DNA from: Panicum virgatum
Lineage: Eukaryota > Streptophyta > Magnoliopsida > Poales > Poaceae
Direction of reading: 5' to 3'
DNA: 64,000 nt
NCBI RefSeq assembly: GCF_016808335.1
Contig: NC_053137.1
Location: 49,095,781-49,159,780 of the forward strand
Part shown: positions 23,297 to 35,077 of the stretch, piece after piece
Numbering within the stretch: position 1 is the stretch's first letter
How the letters are laid out: each line of letters opens with the position of its first letter
Made by a program: the position numbers and the translations under genes
The notes under the pieces: model-generated
Databases searched by the model: none
The model's input: the letters and a program-made list of their open reading frames with translations, nothing else
Told to the model about the DNA's origin: nothing

Positions 23297-24012
23297 TGCT
23301 TTCTCTGTTTTAATTTAGCTGTCGTATTAGATTTGTCATAAGTCAGTATGGCCAACTTTGATCAAATTTATAGAAAAAATAATAACATTTCTAATATCAA
23401 ATTGATTTCATTGAATCCACTATGAAATATATATTGATAGTGCATATGTTGGGTAGTATAGTTGTTGCTATATTTCTCTATAGACTTGATCAAAGTTAGC
23501 AAAGTTTGACTTATGACAAATGAAACCTAATACAACATTAAAATAAAATAGAGGAATACTGCATGCATTATATTGATTGCGTGGAGGGGGACAGCGGCCG
23601 AACGGCGACGGCAACGGCGTGCGGAACGCGGCCGCGAGCGACGGATGGGAGCCAGGGGACGCAGGGCGGGCGCGTGCGAGAAAGAGGCGGGCCGACTAGT
23701 ATACCCGAGCTCGGCGCCGTGGATCTGGGCGCCGAGCTCGGCGCCGAGATCCATGGCGCCGAGCTCCGCCACGTCGGCTGCCACGTCAGCGGTGAGGTGG
23801 ATTTAGTGTTGCGATCTCGGCGCCATGGCCCAAGGCGCCGAAATGTTAAAGCTCGGCGCCGCGCCCCAGGGTCCAGAAATAGAACTTTTATTAATAATAA
23901 AACAAGCTGCAATAAAAAAAGTGATATTTTGCACAAATTTTAAATAAAACGAGCAGTCCGACATAGAGTTATAAAAATCAAATGAATTATAATTTAGAAC
24001 AAAGGGAGGTAC
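23297..24012. repeat. Stowaway/Mariner-type MITE, probably interrupted by a GC-rich repeat
   Basis: The left part (23297-23535) has the same body words as the MITE near 22.4 kb, with a degenerate CTTTCTCTGTTTTAATTT start. A matching right terminus (ATAATTTAGAACAAAGGGAG) appears only at about 23990-24010. The GC-rich palindromic repeat between them appears to be a nested insertion. Confidence 0.35.
23707..23766. repeat. 60-bp near-perfect GC-rich palindrome
   Basis: Two 30-bp arms meet at the GAGCTC at 23734-23739 and pair at 28 of 30 positions. GGCGCC occurs four times. Related words (TCTCGGCGCCATGG, AAGGCGCCGA) continue at 23815-23860. No gene is supported here. Confidence 0.85.
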
Positions 24013-24647
24013 TAATTATTATTCGCACGACCGATCGAAATTCAGGTGATCGGTACCTAGACCACCACCGTTGGTGACGGTCATCATCATCACACCATCC
24101 TTGCGGTATAATAATGAATCATGATCGTTAATTGTGGTTTACGCGAGACAACAGTAGGCCGGCAGGCAAGTTAGGTGGCGGTGGCGGCGGCGTGCATCGG
24201 TGCATGTACGTGCACCGGCCGGAAGGCAGAGAGCAGAGGTTGCTTTCTTTTTTTTAAGGAGATAAACTCTGCTTTAAATTGAAAGCAATAAAATGTTCCG
24301 GGACCAGCCACAACCACATTACAAGCTGGGGACACCAGCTAAACATGTAGCGAAGGAGCAGCAGCTCTCAAACTAAGTAGCAACAGCAAATTTAAATGTG
24401 ACCAATGTCTGAGACAGGATAAGTGGTCGGATGAAAGCCCATCACCCAAGTTTTGAGGCGCTCCACAATCTCCCTGGCCTTCTCCCGATCAGCAGCTCTG
24501 GACAACGGGATCCAGCGCTGCATAAAGCCAATAAAGACATGAAAGGTTTGAGTGGCATTAGTTGGGAGAACATGTTCGATCGCCATCTTATTGCGGGTTG
24601 TCCAAAGCGTCCACGTTAGACTAGCAACTATGAGGAAACTGAAGCGT

Positions 24648-27105
24648 TTAGGTATTTTTGCAGTTCCTGGAGATCCATGTAGTGAGGAAGTCCCCCCCGA
24701 ACTTCGGTTGGCCTATCCAGCCTAAGGTCTCCCCAACCCCTTTCCATAAGAATCGGGCCATGGAACACCCGAACAGGATGTGGTTCGTTGTTTCCGGCTG
24801 CTGGCAAAGGCAACAAAGATGACTCCCCTGCCATCCTCTATGCTTTAGTGTTATAGCAGATTGCAGTCTATCATTGTCTACTTGCCATAGGAAGATTTTG
24901 ATTTTCAGGGGAACCCGGGCGTTCCAAAAGTTAACCGAGGGTTTCATAACCACACTCCTGTTGGTCAGAAATGAGTAGAGAGAGTTGGTAGTAAAAGCTT
25001 TGGAGTTATCCAAGGCCCAGAGGATATTATCTTGCCCAGCTTCGAGAGGGGACTGGCGCAACCAGGAGAGAAGCTCCTCTAAACAGCCCCGTTCAGAGGT
25101 GGTCAGACTCCTCCTAAAAGGGATGAGCCGGTCCTCCCCATCCCAACAATCCGCAACACTTGCCCGAGGGTATGTGCACATTTGGTATAGTTCAGGAAAA
25201 TGGGATTTAATTGGAGAGTCTCCTTTCCAGATGTCCTTCCAAAAGAGAGTTTTCTTCCCATCTTTCACCTGATAAATGGCCCCCCATTTAAACAGGTGTT
25301 TTACCTTGTGCAAACTTTGCCAGAACTGTGAAGTACCCCTAGAAGGGGAGGAGAAGAAAGTGCCATTTCTTAAGTATTTGGCCTGCAATATCTTATACCA
25401 GGTTTCATCAGAGCCCTTAATAATTTTCCAGATCCATTTGGTTAGAAGACACTCATTCATTAGTCTAGAGTTAACCAAACCCAAACCACCCTGGATCCTG
25501 GGCCTACAAATAGTGTCCATTTTCGCCATGTGGCATTTGAAGTCTCCCCCAGCACCCTGCCAAAAAAAGTTGCTCCTGATCTGATCCATTTCAGCGTGAA
25601 TTGATTTTGGTAGAAGATAAAAACCCATGGTGTACATTGGCAGACTAGATAGGCAAGAATTGGTGAGAACCAACCGTCCTCCCGAGGATAGGTTTCGGCC
25701 CTTCCAAGGGTCAAGCCTTTTACTCATTTTGTCAACTATCTCGGCAAAGGATCGAGCCCCCACTCTATGTTTAGATAGAGGTAAGCCAAGGTATTTCATC
25801 GGCCCTTCCCCCAGTCTGCAGTTTAGCATATTGGCCACTTCCTCTTGTCTTTCCAGGCCTCCTGTGTCTCTCCAAATACATACACATCACTTTTGTGAAA
25901 GTTAATCTTCAAACCCGACAGCCATTCAAAGCAATAAAGTATCAGTTTCAGGCACAAGATAGAGCTATTAGACCCATCAGTCATAATCACTGTGTCATCA
26001 GCATATTGGATGTGGGAAATCCCCCCTGGGATTAGCCAATCCAAGGTGCCCACCAAGTGCCCCTTAGCAACAGCCTTGTCTAGCATATTGCTTAGAGCAT
26101 CGGCAACCAGATTGAAAAGGATGGGAGAGAGGGGGTCCCCTTGTCTTAGTCTTCGAAAGGTCCTGAAATATTGGCATCTCTGACCGTTGACATTCACACA
26201 AACTCTGCCCCCCTGGATAGATTGCATGACCCAGCTTATCCATTGAGGAGGGAAACCTTTGCCAGTCAAAACCTCCTCCAAAAAATCCCACCTAACCTTG
26301 TCATAGGCTTTTTCAAAATCGATTTTCAAGATAAGGCCCCTCTTTTTAGTGCTTTTCAGCTCATGGATTATCTCATGTAGCACCACTACTCCTTCCAAAA
26401 TATTCTTGCCTTTCACAAACCCAGTTTGGTTGCTGCCAATCACTGTCTGAGCAAGGGGAGAAAATTTGTTAGTCAACACCTTAGTTATTCCTTTGTAATC
26501 AGCATTCAAGAGACAAATAAGTCTATATTATTTAATGTTGTTGGCTTCCTGAATTTTAGGGACCAAGGTAATAACACCATAATTTAGCCTCCTCACATCC
26601 AGCACACCCCTGTGCAGGTCTTGGAATAGGGCAAAATAGTCTTTGCCTATGAGGGACCAAAAATTCTTGAAGAAAGTTACCCCAAAACCATTGGGTCCAG
26701 GGGCAGAATTGCTCTTCATGCTGAACATAGCTGTTTTCACCTCCTCCTCATGGAATTCTTTGACCAAGGAAGCCCCTTCTTCCTCAGAGAGAATGTGTCT
26801 ATCAGCCCAAAAGGTAGGGGATAATTTTAAGCTTCTGCAAGGGCCAACACCAAAGAGCATCTTATAGAAATCTATAATGTGTTTCTCAATATCCTCCTGG
26901 CTGATTAGAATGCCATGTTCCCCTTCTAGGCACCTAATCAGATTTTTCCTTCTCCTACCATTAGCAAATTTGTGGAAAAAATCTATATTGGCATCCCTTT
27001 CAGCACCCAATTTTCAAAGCTTTTCTGCAGCCAGTGAAGCTCTTCCATATGAAGGATCAGGTCCACTTTGTCTTCTATCTCATACCTGGTTACCCACTCC
27101 TCTGG
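24648..27105 (-). pseudogene. LINE ORF2, reverse transcriptase and zf-RVT part
   Basis: Reading on the minus strand from 27105, the frame covers the RT fingers (SAPGPNGFGVTFFKN, LVPKIQEANNIK). It meets a premature TAA at 26528-26530, then continues with FEKAYDKV, RQGDPLSPILF and the catalytic YADDTV. It shifts frame near 25850 and resumes with MKYLGLPLS and the C-terminal zf-RVT region (WNARVPLKIKIFLW, CCLCQQPETTNHILFGC). This order is standard for plant L1 ORF2. The stop and the frameshift make it non-functional. Confidence 0.9.
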
Positions 27106-27110
27106 GCCCA

Positions 27111-30100
27111 TGTAGCAGAACCGCCCAAATTAAACCGACTTAAGTGCGCTAACTATCATCTTAATGGTTAATCAAGTTACCATGCACTTAAAATGGTGTA
27201 ATCCGGTCGTCTGTCGGGTTAAGGATCGAAAAACACTAGAAGTCTCGCACGAAGATGAGCACAGATGATTACAAGCAGACAAAAGTTCTCAAAGTTAATT
27301 TACAATGCGGAGTTTTACAAACAAGTTTACGTAAAATATCAGAGTTCAAAATGCAGCGGAAATTAAATAGAGGTTTAACAACGATGACTACAATGACGTG
27401 AGGACGTCACATCGAGCCCACCGATGTGAATCCTGGTTAGCTCCAACCAGCAGCAATTACCTAAAAATAGGGTGACAACAAACCCTGAGTATACTAATAC
27501 TCAGTAAGTCTTACCCGACATGGGTATACTTAGCCCACTATCCAGACATGCAAGCTTTTTGGCTCTGGAGTTTATTTTTGCAGGAAAGCGACTAATAGTG
27601 GATCATTACTTTCAATATTTTAGCTCAAGTTTAATGTACAAATATCAACTAGGTTTGCATAAACATCTAGAGCAAACATGGTACATCACATTATATTTTC
27701 CAAGAGTACAATAAATATATATTCCATCTTTGCCTTTCACTCTTATTCCACTTCTTTACTACGATGTGATGCAGTGACCAAGGCTCTCATATCCGCGAGT
27801 CACGGCGAATCAATTCGATTTAACCTTGCAAGGTGGACCTAACTCACACGACACATGCAAACCACACCGGGTCACACGCGTCAGCTGTTCCCATCATTAC
27901 CACGACATCTGAACCACGCCTGCTAAAACCCAGGTGAAGGGCCCCTCACGGTGAACTCCCGGAGAACCCGGAGGCGACATCCAATCTAACACCTGCCATC
28001 ATCCCACGCCCAGCGTAGCAGGACAGAATTCAAAGTATCGTCATAAAGCGGTACACAGTTTACCGATTTTGACTACCTCCTACTTCAGATATGTGGTTAG
28101 TACTGTTCAATCCTCGGTCATCAGGGCCAACAACGGTACGGTCCTCAATCGACACAAGCGGAGGTCCACTTTCCATACATTCCATATCCATAATCCAATT
28201 TCTCTCCGCCCAGTCTCCATTTTTCTTTTCTCACAGATTCATTCTCAAACCACTTTGCCATAAGTAACAAAAACCTATAGCTCGCGAGTGACAAGAATCA
28301 CTCGACTTCTACCGAAGCCTAATTAAGCATGGCAATACTAACGACATATGTATACTAGTATAGACTTAGGTACCTAGGGAGAAACATGCATATTAGGGTT
28401 CCATACAACTCCTAAAAACATAAATGCACAAATACTTAAATAAACATTGAATACTGAAATTAGGGGTTATACTCCGGGGCTTGCCTGGGAGTAACACTAA
28501 GTCAGTGTTGGTTAGATGATACTTGCTTGGCGAGCATCTGCCTTCAGCTATGCACATCGGGATCCATCCATCTGTCTTCTGGATATGTCCACCAACATCG
28601 TCTTCGGGTTCGGCTCCAATAGCACGTCCTTCATACGGTTCATCTATCGTACCTAAATGAGATGCGACAATGCATATGTATGAATGCATGAAAGTACAAC
28701 ACGCAAGGCATTCAAAAAAGTACCGCATACTAGCATAAGCACCTAGAGCTATTTAACTTAACCATCACTCAAGCATCTCATAGGAGATGACAAGCACATC
28801 AAGCATGCCACACAAATTAACTTAAATTAAACCATTGCAAGCATCCACCATTTAGGAATTAGCCAAACCTTCTAGCCAACAAAAGTTAACATGATTCACC
28901 CAAAACAAATGACATACTTGATGTATTGAACCATGCAGAAAAGAATTGCTTCGCAATACTTTTGGAAAGTGAAAGATATAGCTAGGAATTAAACAAATGC
29001 AAAAACTTAACTTTAGGACATGAAGAGATATTGATAAAGCATGCAACAATGTTTTGCCAACATTTATTGACAACAGAAAACATTTAATTTAGCCCTAGCA
29101 AGACAAACAAAACAAAAATAGATTTACAAACATGCACATAGCTTATGGTTCTAAAATTTTTACAGTCAACTAAACATGCAAAGAGTAAGCTACTGCATAA
29201 ATTTCATAATTTTTTGACGTCCAGAACTGCAGATATTAAATAAGCAAGCTAAAACAAGCATTACTCATGATTAAATCAATACATCATAAAAAATTAAACA
29301 AACAGCAGGTTAAATATTTTTCATAAGTTATACATGTCAAAACAAAGCTAACCCAACTGGTTTTACATTTTTACCATTTTTCTACTATTTACTATGCATT
29401 TTCAAAGCTTGCAATCACTTAAATTAACATTTAAACTAGATTAAAAACTATTTAGCAACTGAAGATCAACCTGTAAGAAAAGTTGTAGATCTTAGAACAA
29501 GGAAGCCAACAAATTTTAGTTTGCATTTTCAGCATTTTTCTACTATTTTATACGGATTTTCAAAATTGCAGCTAAAATTTCAAAAAGGTCCACCGCGACA
29601 CTATTCATCTGAGTCTATGACTTCGCAAGAAGACCCCTGCACTTGTTTCTATTGCTGTCTGGGGTCCCTCACGTGAACTGAAACAGGGGAGGCGCTCGGG
29701 AGCTCGATTCCGGCGATGGGGTGCTTCCCGGCGGCGAGGAAAGGGTGGGGGAGCACGAGGGAGGTGAGGGCTACCTGAGGGTGGTCTCGTTCGGGCTGGG
29801 ACGGCCGGAGGCGGCGGCTCCACGGGAGCAGGCGGTCGACGGTGGTGGCGCACAGTGGTGGCAGTGCTCCGGTGGCGGATTCGAGGCGGGCTCGGGCCTG
29901 GGAGCTTCCTGGGAGCGAGGGGAAGGTGGCAGGGTGGCTGGTTTGGAAGGAGGGTGGCCCGGGGTAGGGGCTCCACGGCGAGCTGTCCATGGCGGCGCTC
30001 ATGGAGGCCGGCAGCGGTTCCGAGCAGGCCTGGGCAGCGGGGAAGCAGCCGGGGAGCTGCAGTGGGGTGTGGGGAAGGTCGCGGGCTTCTTGATTTGGTC

Positions 30101-31052
30101 TGCTCTAGGGTGGAGAGGCGGCGCCACGGCGAGTTCAGAGCTCGGCGGCCATGGCGCGGGCGGCATTTCTGGGCACGGGAGAGCTCGAGCTCTGGATCTA
30201 GCGCGAGGAGGAGAAGAGGGGAAACTCGAATTGACTTGGGAGAGGATGAGGACGGCTTGAGCAGCGACGAGGCAACGGCGCGGCGGCTGAGCACGGCGAC
30301 GGCGTGCGGCGGCGTGGCGAGTAGGGGCGCGTGGCAGATGCGCGGGGTGCCAGGGGGCGGTCTTGGGCAAATACCAGGGGCGCGAAGGCGGGTTTGGATG
30401 GGGGGACGGCGCGTGGCTGGCCAGAGGGCGCAACGCCGTCCCCGACGTTCGCCGGCGTGCAGACGCCGTCACGGCGAGAAACAGAGAGGAGAGAGGAGAG
30501 ATGGTGGTGATGGCAGTTTTGGTAAATAACTCAAAGTTTCAAAGTCCAATTTGTAAACTCAGCTTTTCTCCATCTTCATGGCCTTAAATGAAAAACTTTT
30601 GAATATCAAACTTGCTTAAAATTTCGAGATCTACAGCTTTCATTTTAGGCACATTTCCATTTGAACAATGGTTTGAAATATAAAATTTGAAACTTGAGTG
30701 CATTTGAAAATGTCCTATACACTTCGGAATTCAACTTTTTCTCCCACTTTTGTGTGGCAACTCGAAAAATTTTGAACACGAAAGTTGTTTATCATTCGAA
30801 AACCTATAACATTGGTTCTAGGAAAAAGTCCATTTAAGCAAAGGTTTGAAATTTATTTTTAAACCTATTTGTTACAATTTGAAATATAGATTTAAACATT
30901 TAAAAACTGTAATTTGAAGAACTCGTCATTTCATGTGTTAAAGTACTAACAAACTTTATTGAATGACTTTACATGATTAACATTAGTACTAATCATCATG
31001 TTAAACATATGATTAACCCTAACTACAGGTGATTAACACCTGGGGTGTTACA
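27111..31052 (-). mobile_element. Solo LTR of the same long-LTR Gypsy family, copy 2, nested in the LINE
   Basis: It begins TGTAGCAGAACC and ends GGGGTGTTACA, with a perfect GCCCA duplication at 27106-27110 and 31053-31057. The flanks rejoin LINE ORF2, which proves the insertion. At 3,942 bp it is 916 bp longer than copy 1; the families align at the termini and at blocks near 27480, 27790, 28020 and 30600. A GC-rich block at 29600-30530 occupies the place of copy 1's block at 3430-4080. Open frames in it lack any recognisable domain. Confidence 0.85.
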
Positions 31053-31057
31053 GCCCA

Positions 31058-32015
31058 GAGGCCTGGTATTAGCTATGAGATCGAGATGTTTCAGCTTGTC
31101 CAAGAGGGCATTCTTATCTTTTGCCTACTCTCCAGAGTTCTTGGTGTTCCACCCTTTCAGATATTGTCTAACAAAGCACAGGCTCCCATGCCAGGCATTT
31201 AAGGGCTCCACACCAGATGGTCTCCTCAAGGAACTTTGCTCCCATTGATCCCTAATCATGGGGCTAAAGTCAGGGGAGAGCATCCATCTACTGTCAAAAA
31301 AGAAGTATCTTGGTCTAGGGGCACCCTGCTCCCCAGAGTCCAGGATAATGGGTGAATGATCAGAGCCAACCCTAGTAGGGCTCCAAGCATTGGTTAAAGG
31401 GAATTTGCTTTCCCAGCCATCAGACATAAGGAATCTGTCCAGAGTGACCAGAGTAGGGGAAAGTTGTTTGTTAGTCCAAGTGTATTTGCCCCCACTCCTG
31501 GCCACCTCCCTAAGCTGGTATTTTCCAATGAAGTTGTTGAAATCTCTCATCACAGGGAAGTTGTAGTTGGCAGAATTTTTCTCCTCACAGCTTCTGATTA
31601 GGTTGAAATCTCCTCCTATCAGCAGAGGTAAGGAAGCAGAAGCACAAAGTGAATCTAGCTCATCCAGAAAGACAGCAGAAAGATCATGGTGAGCAAGTCC
31701 ATACACAATGACAAGGGCCCACCTGAAGTTAGACAATCTATCCCTAATATTTGCCCAAATGCAAAAATTCATGATCTCATGGCCCTCCACTTCCATCCTT
31801 AACTCCTAGCAAGATACCCCCGGATCTACCTCTAGCTGGCAACCATAGCCAAATGAAATTTAGCCCCCCTGCCAATTCATTCAGCTCACGGTCGGTGAAA
31901 TCTTGCCTCATAGATTCTTAAAGGCCAACAATGTCAATGTGTTCTTTCAGGATATAGCTCCTAACCTGCCCTGTTCTGGCCGAATTCCCCAAGCCCCTCA
32001 CATTCTAGGAAAGGA
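31058..32015 (-). pseudogene. LINE ORF2, endonuclease part
   Basis: Minus-strand reading shows NVRGLGN near 32000, then a premature TAA at 31918-31920 in the place of the glutamine of the catalytic LQE motif, then a clean frame at 31796-31125. That frame contains LLIGGDFNLI and GSDHSPIIL, two catalytic blocks of apurinic/apyrimidinic-type LINE endonucleases. It runs into the solo LTR insertion point at 31057. Confidence 0.87.
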
Positions 32016-32018
32016 CTC

Positions 32019-33518
32019 TCATTGAGGTAGGGTAGGAGGGGCCTCAGAAGAGGCAGCAGTGATATCTTTATTTATACCACGGGAGTTATTATCAATAACA
32101 TCACAACTCAAACAGTGTAGGTCCTCCTCCCCTGGAGGAACCTCCTTCTGTTTGAGTTTCTCCAAATAAATTCTATAGTTAGCCTGAGCCAGGTTAGCTC
32201 TCACTAGTTCCTCTATTTTCATAGCAGTAAGATTCTCATCAAGAAACTATCATCAATATCTAGATCCAAAGCAATTTCTTTAAGAGAATCATTAGAAGTA
32301 TTATTCAGGATGGTAAAAGGGTCACCTGTAAGCTCATCTCTTTCTCTAGCCCTCTTCATGGCCTTGTCAGCTATGGGGATGCCATCTCTTGGGATCCTGG
32401 AACTCACCCTAGTGGCAACAACTTTTTTCTTGGCACCCTTGGATTTCTTCTTTCTGGAGGGAGATTCCCACCCATGCCCCCCCCTCATCAGACAGTTGCC
32501 CTTCCAGCGAGTTCTCTTGGGTGCCAATGATGTGGTCATCAGCAGTCATCATTTTTGGCCAACTGTCTGCATCCATGTAGTAGTCCCCCTCAACACTGTG
32601 TACCAAGATCTTCTGTGGCAAGGGGTCATGCACCAGTCCTGCCCCTTCATCTTGAGAAAGAACCTGTGTCTGCTCTGGGCAAGGTACTTCTTCATTCAGA
32701 TTCTCAGATTCTGGTAGAGGAGCTTCCTCCCTCTAGCCAGATAGCCTCTAGTTGGATTCTGGATGGAAGGTGGGGATAGGGCCCTCTTTTGGTACTTCTG
32801 TATCTGTGGGAGTGCGATCTCTGATCAAGTCTTCCATGCTATCCTCCTGTGACTCTCCCTGGCAAGCATCAAACTCTCTATCAAAGTTTCTTTTGGGCTC
32901 ATCCTTGTCAACATTCCTGTGATTTTGAGTGCCCTGGTTACTCTTGTCAGTCCTATCTTTTTTATCATTCTGGTTTTCAGAGTCTGAGGGTGCATTTGTG
33001 TTTCTCAGAGTATCGGGGGCACCTTCAGTCTAGAATTTCATTTCATACCCAACTCCTTTGAAGAAAATCTCCACAAAACCTCTCAGTCTAGCCGGGTCCC
33101 TGCAGTTGACCCTGACACGCAATGGTTCATCTCTCAGAAGGCTAAATTCATCAACCTTAATTGTTTCTGCCATCAAAGAGACAATTTTCTTTATCACCTC
33201 CTCCTTTTTAGCAAAACTAGGTACTCCACCAACTCTGATCCAAGCAGGGTGTAGGATTGATGAAGCAGCTGGGTCAATGTTGGTCTTGGAGATCTTAATC
33301 TTGTAGCCATACAGAGCCAACCCCACAGTGGTCAGCTTAGAGAAGGTGTTGAGAGATACTTGATCAGAAAAAGTGGCACTGATTTCATTTTTATCCAATT
33401 CCTTCACATGAAAGTCCCAGTCAGGTTTGATCAGGTTTTGGAGCTCCTTTTCCAGCCTTTCCTCGGAAGCATTGCCCTCAATTACAGTAATCAGCCCCTC
33501 AAATTTGTCTATCTGTTC
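32019..33518 (-). pseudogene. LINE ORF1 remnant (DUF4283-type RNA-binding protein)
   Basis: The 33542-33030 minus frame has the plant-LINE ORF1 pattern (WDFHVKELDKNEISATF, PAWIRVGGVP, then VRVNCRDPARLRGF) typical of DUF4283 proteins. Its first residues lie in the flanking target duplication, so the true start is lost. Further frames at 32539-32219 (with Lys-rich KKKSKGAKKK) and 32222-32019 are the degraded C-terminal part. Stops separate the pieces. Confidence 0.75.
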
Positions 33519-34281
33519 AGCAGAGGTTGCTTTCGATCGCAAGAATATAATTAATGTCGCCAGTGTAAACGACGAACAACGTTAATGGATCGGATCGCGA
33601 CCAACAGCTGCGAGGGAGTGCGCACGTGCCCTTTGGTGCCTTGGCGGCTCGCCATGTTGGAACGAACGTGCGTGTGCTGGGTCAACGGGTGTCGCTGCGG
33701 CCGGCCTTGGCGTGGTGGATCCGGTGATGATGGCAGTGTCCGGCCTCTGTCGAGCACTCGAGAGCAGCGGGCACGGCGGCCGCGCCAGGAATGCATGGAA
33801 GAAAGAACAGGGAAGGAAACACTGAAGCGAGGCCCATCTCACGACTTCACCAGCTCAACACTAACCTTCGTCGAGTTCGGGATGCGCGCACGTGCCTCTC
33901 CGCCTCTGTGCATGCATGCACTAGGCCAGTTGCCCTGTGGCTGGTACTACTGCCACATGCTCCCAAAGCATGCATGACGCGTTATCCGGAGGCGGATTTA
34001 TGTTTATCTTTTTGTTTATGTTACTAGTACTTTGGATTCTAATGGTCTCGAATGTATACTTTGGCTTCTAGCTAATGCTGCCAAAGAAAATATGATCAAA
34101 TATTGTTGCTCTGGAGAATTAATATATTGAGGACTTCTGGTAGGAATATATATACTAGTTAATTAGAATGTGCATATGCAATCATTAGTTTTAAATAGAA
34201 GAGTATAGCATCGGTCAACAACTCATCACCATAGAAAAAGCAACAGGAGGACATTTGCATGCACTTTATTCTGCTAACTGT

Positions 34282-34384
34282 GGCTGGTTGCTGGTGCTGA
34301 TTTGCTGTGAGAGAAAAGTACTGCTGGCTGGTGGCTAGTTGCTGGTGCTAGTTTGGTGTGAGAGAAAAGCAATGCTGATGGTTG
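34282..34384. repeat. Imperfect tandem duplication, ~53-bp unit
   Basis: Two diverged copies share the words GTTGCTGGTGCT and GTGTGAGAGAAAAG-like text with similar spacing. This unit is familiar from many grass intergenic regions. Confidence 0.6.
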
Positions 34385-34895
34385 CCTGCAGAACAGAGTT
34401 GGAGGACAATTGCACCATGTAGTTTTAAATAAACGTATGTATGGTATTGCCCCTATAGTAGAACACATGGGTACGTGGTGAATACCAGTGACATTTGCAT
34501 TGCAATGGTGAAAATGACAATAGGTACTCTCAACAGCTAGTTTATTGACATTTCAGCATTATAAAACAGAAGACATTTTAATTTTATCCTAGTTTCATTA
34601 ATTAAATATAAAATATATCTTAACAGTGCATTCATTGTGGATCTTTATTACATTTTTCAATAAATCCAACCAAGATTGAAAAAGTTTAACTTGATACAAA
34701 AAAATATATTATATTTTAGAAAGGAGCTAGGGTCTTGATGACCTCCGCGTACTTTAGTAGAAGACACCTCCCCGCATGAAAAGAAAGTCAAAAACCACAC
34801 GGTACAATAAGCAGCAGGTGGTCCTGATCAACTTGGATTATTGGATTATTCAATCAGGCGAACCATAATTAATAATGACATTCCTGATCCTTCGC

Positions 34896-34903
34896 CTATT
34901 TAA
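34896..34903 (+). promoter_or_regulatory. TATA-like element of the ABCG gene
   Basis: CTATTTAA lies 175 bp before the ABCG start codon and is followed by a C-rich leader. It is the best TATA-like candidate nearby but not a strict consensus. Confidence 0.35.
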
Positions 34904-35077
34904 CCAACCCAGCCCAGCTCGCCACCACACCCTTCATCACACGCCACACGGCAAGGCAGGCAGGCAACAAGCGCAGCACGAGCTAGTACCTAGTTCCCAC
35001 CGCTGTTCCAGCCTTGGCCAGCTCAAGCTTGCCTTCATTCTCGCCGGTCAAGTATACCTAGCTAGCGTTCCGTCGAC

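Larger units (their letters stand above)
24248..33518 (-). mobile_element. L1-type LINE, 5'-truncated, split by a solo LTR
   Basis: A perfect 16-bp duplication AGCAGAGGTTGCTTTC at 24232-24247 and 33519-33534 brackets the element. The 3' end (24248 onward) is a T-rich stretch, the poly(A) tail seen on the plus strand. Without the nested solo LTR and its 5-bp duplication the LINE is about 5.3 kb. In element order it holds an ORF1 remnant (33.5-32.0 kb), an apurinic-type endonuclease (32.0-31.1 kb), a reverse transcriptase (27.1-25.8 kb) and a C-terminal Cys/His region (to 24.65 kb). Stops and a frameshift make it inactive. The 5' end lies inside ORF1, so it was truncated at insertion. Confidence 0.92.
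33535..35077. other. Gene-free stretch upstream of the ABCG gene
   Basis: A 130-codon plus frame at 33585-33977 has no recognisable domain. From 34000 the sequence is AT-rich, with an imperfect ~53-bp tandem duplication at 34282-34384 and a degraded MITE-like body near 34600-34720. The ABCG promoter should lie at the right end. Confidence 0.45.

Noticed and set aside
29605..30529. Overlapping open frames of 157-229 codons
   Set aside because: Same situation in the second solo LTR; no domain, no splice structure, open on both strands by composition.
33585..33977. 130-codon plus-strand frame
   Set aside because: No recognisable domain and no evidence of a promoter or conserved exon structure.
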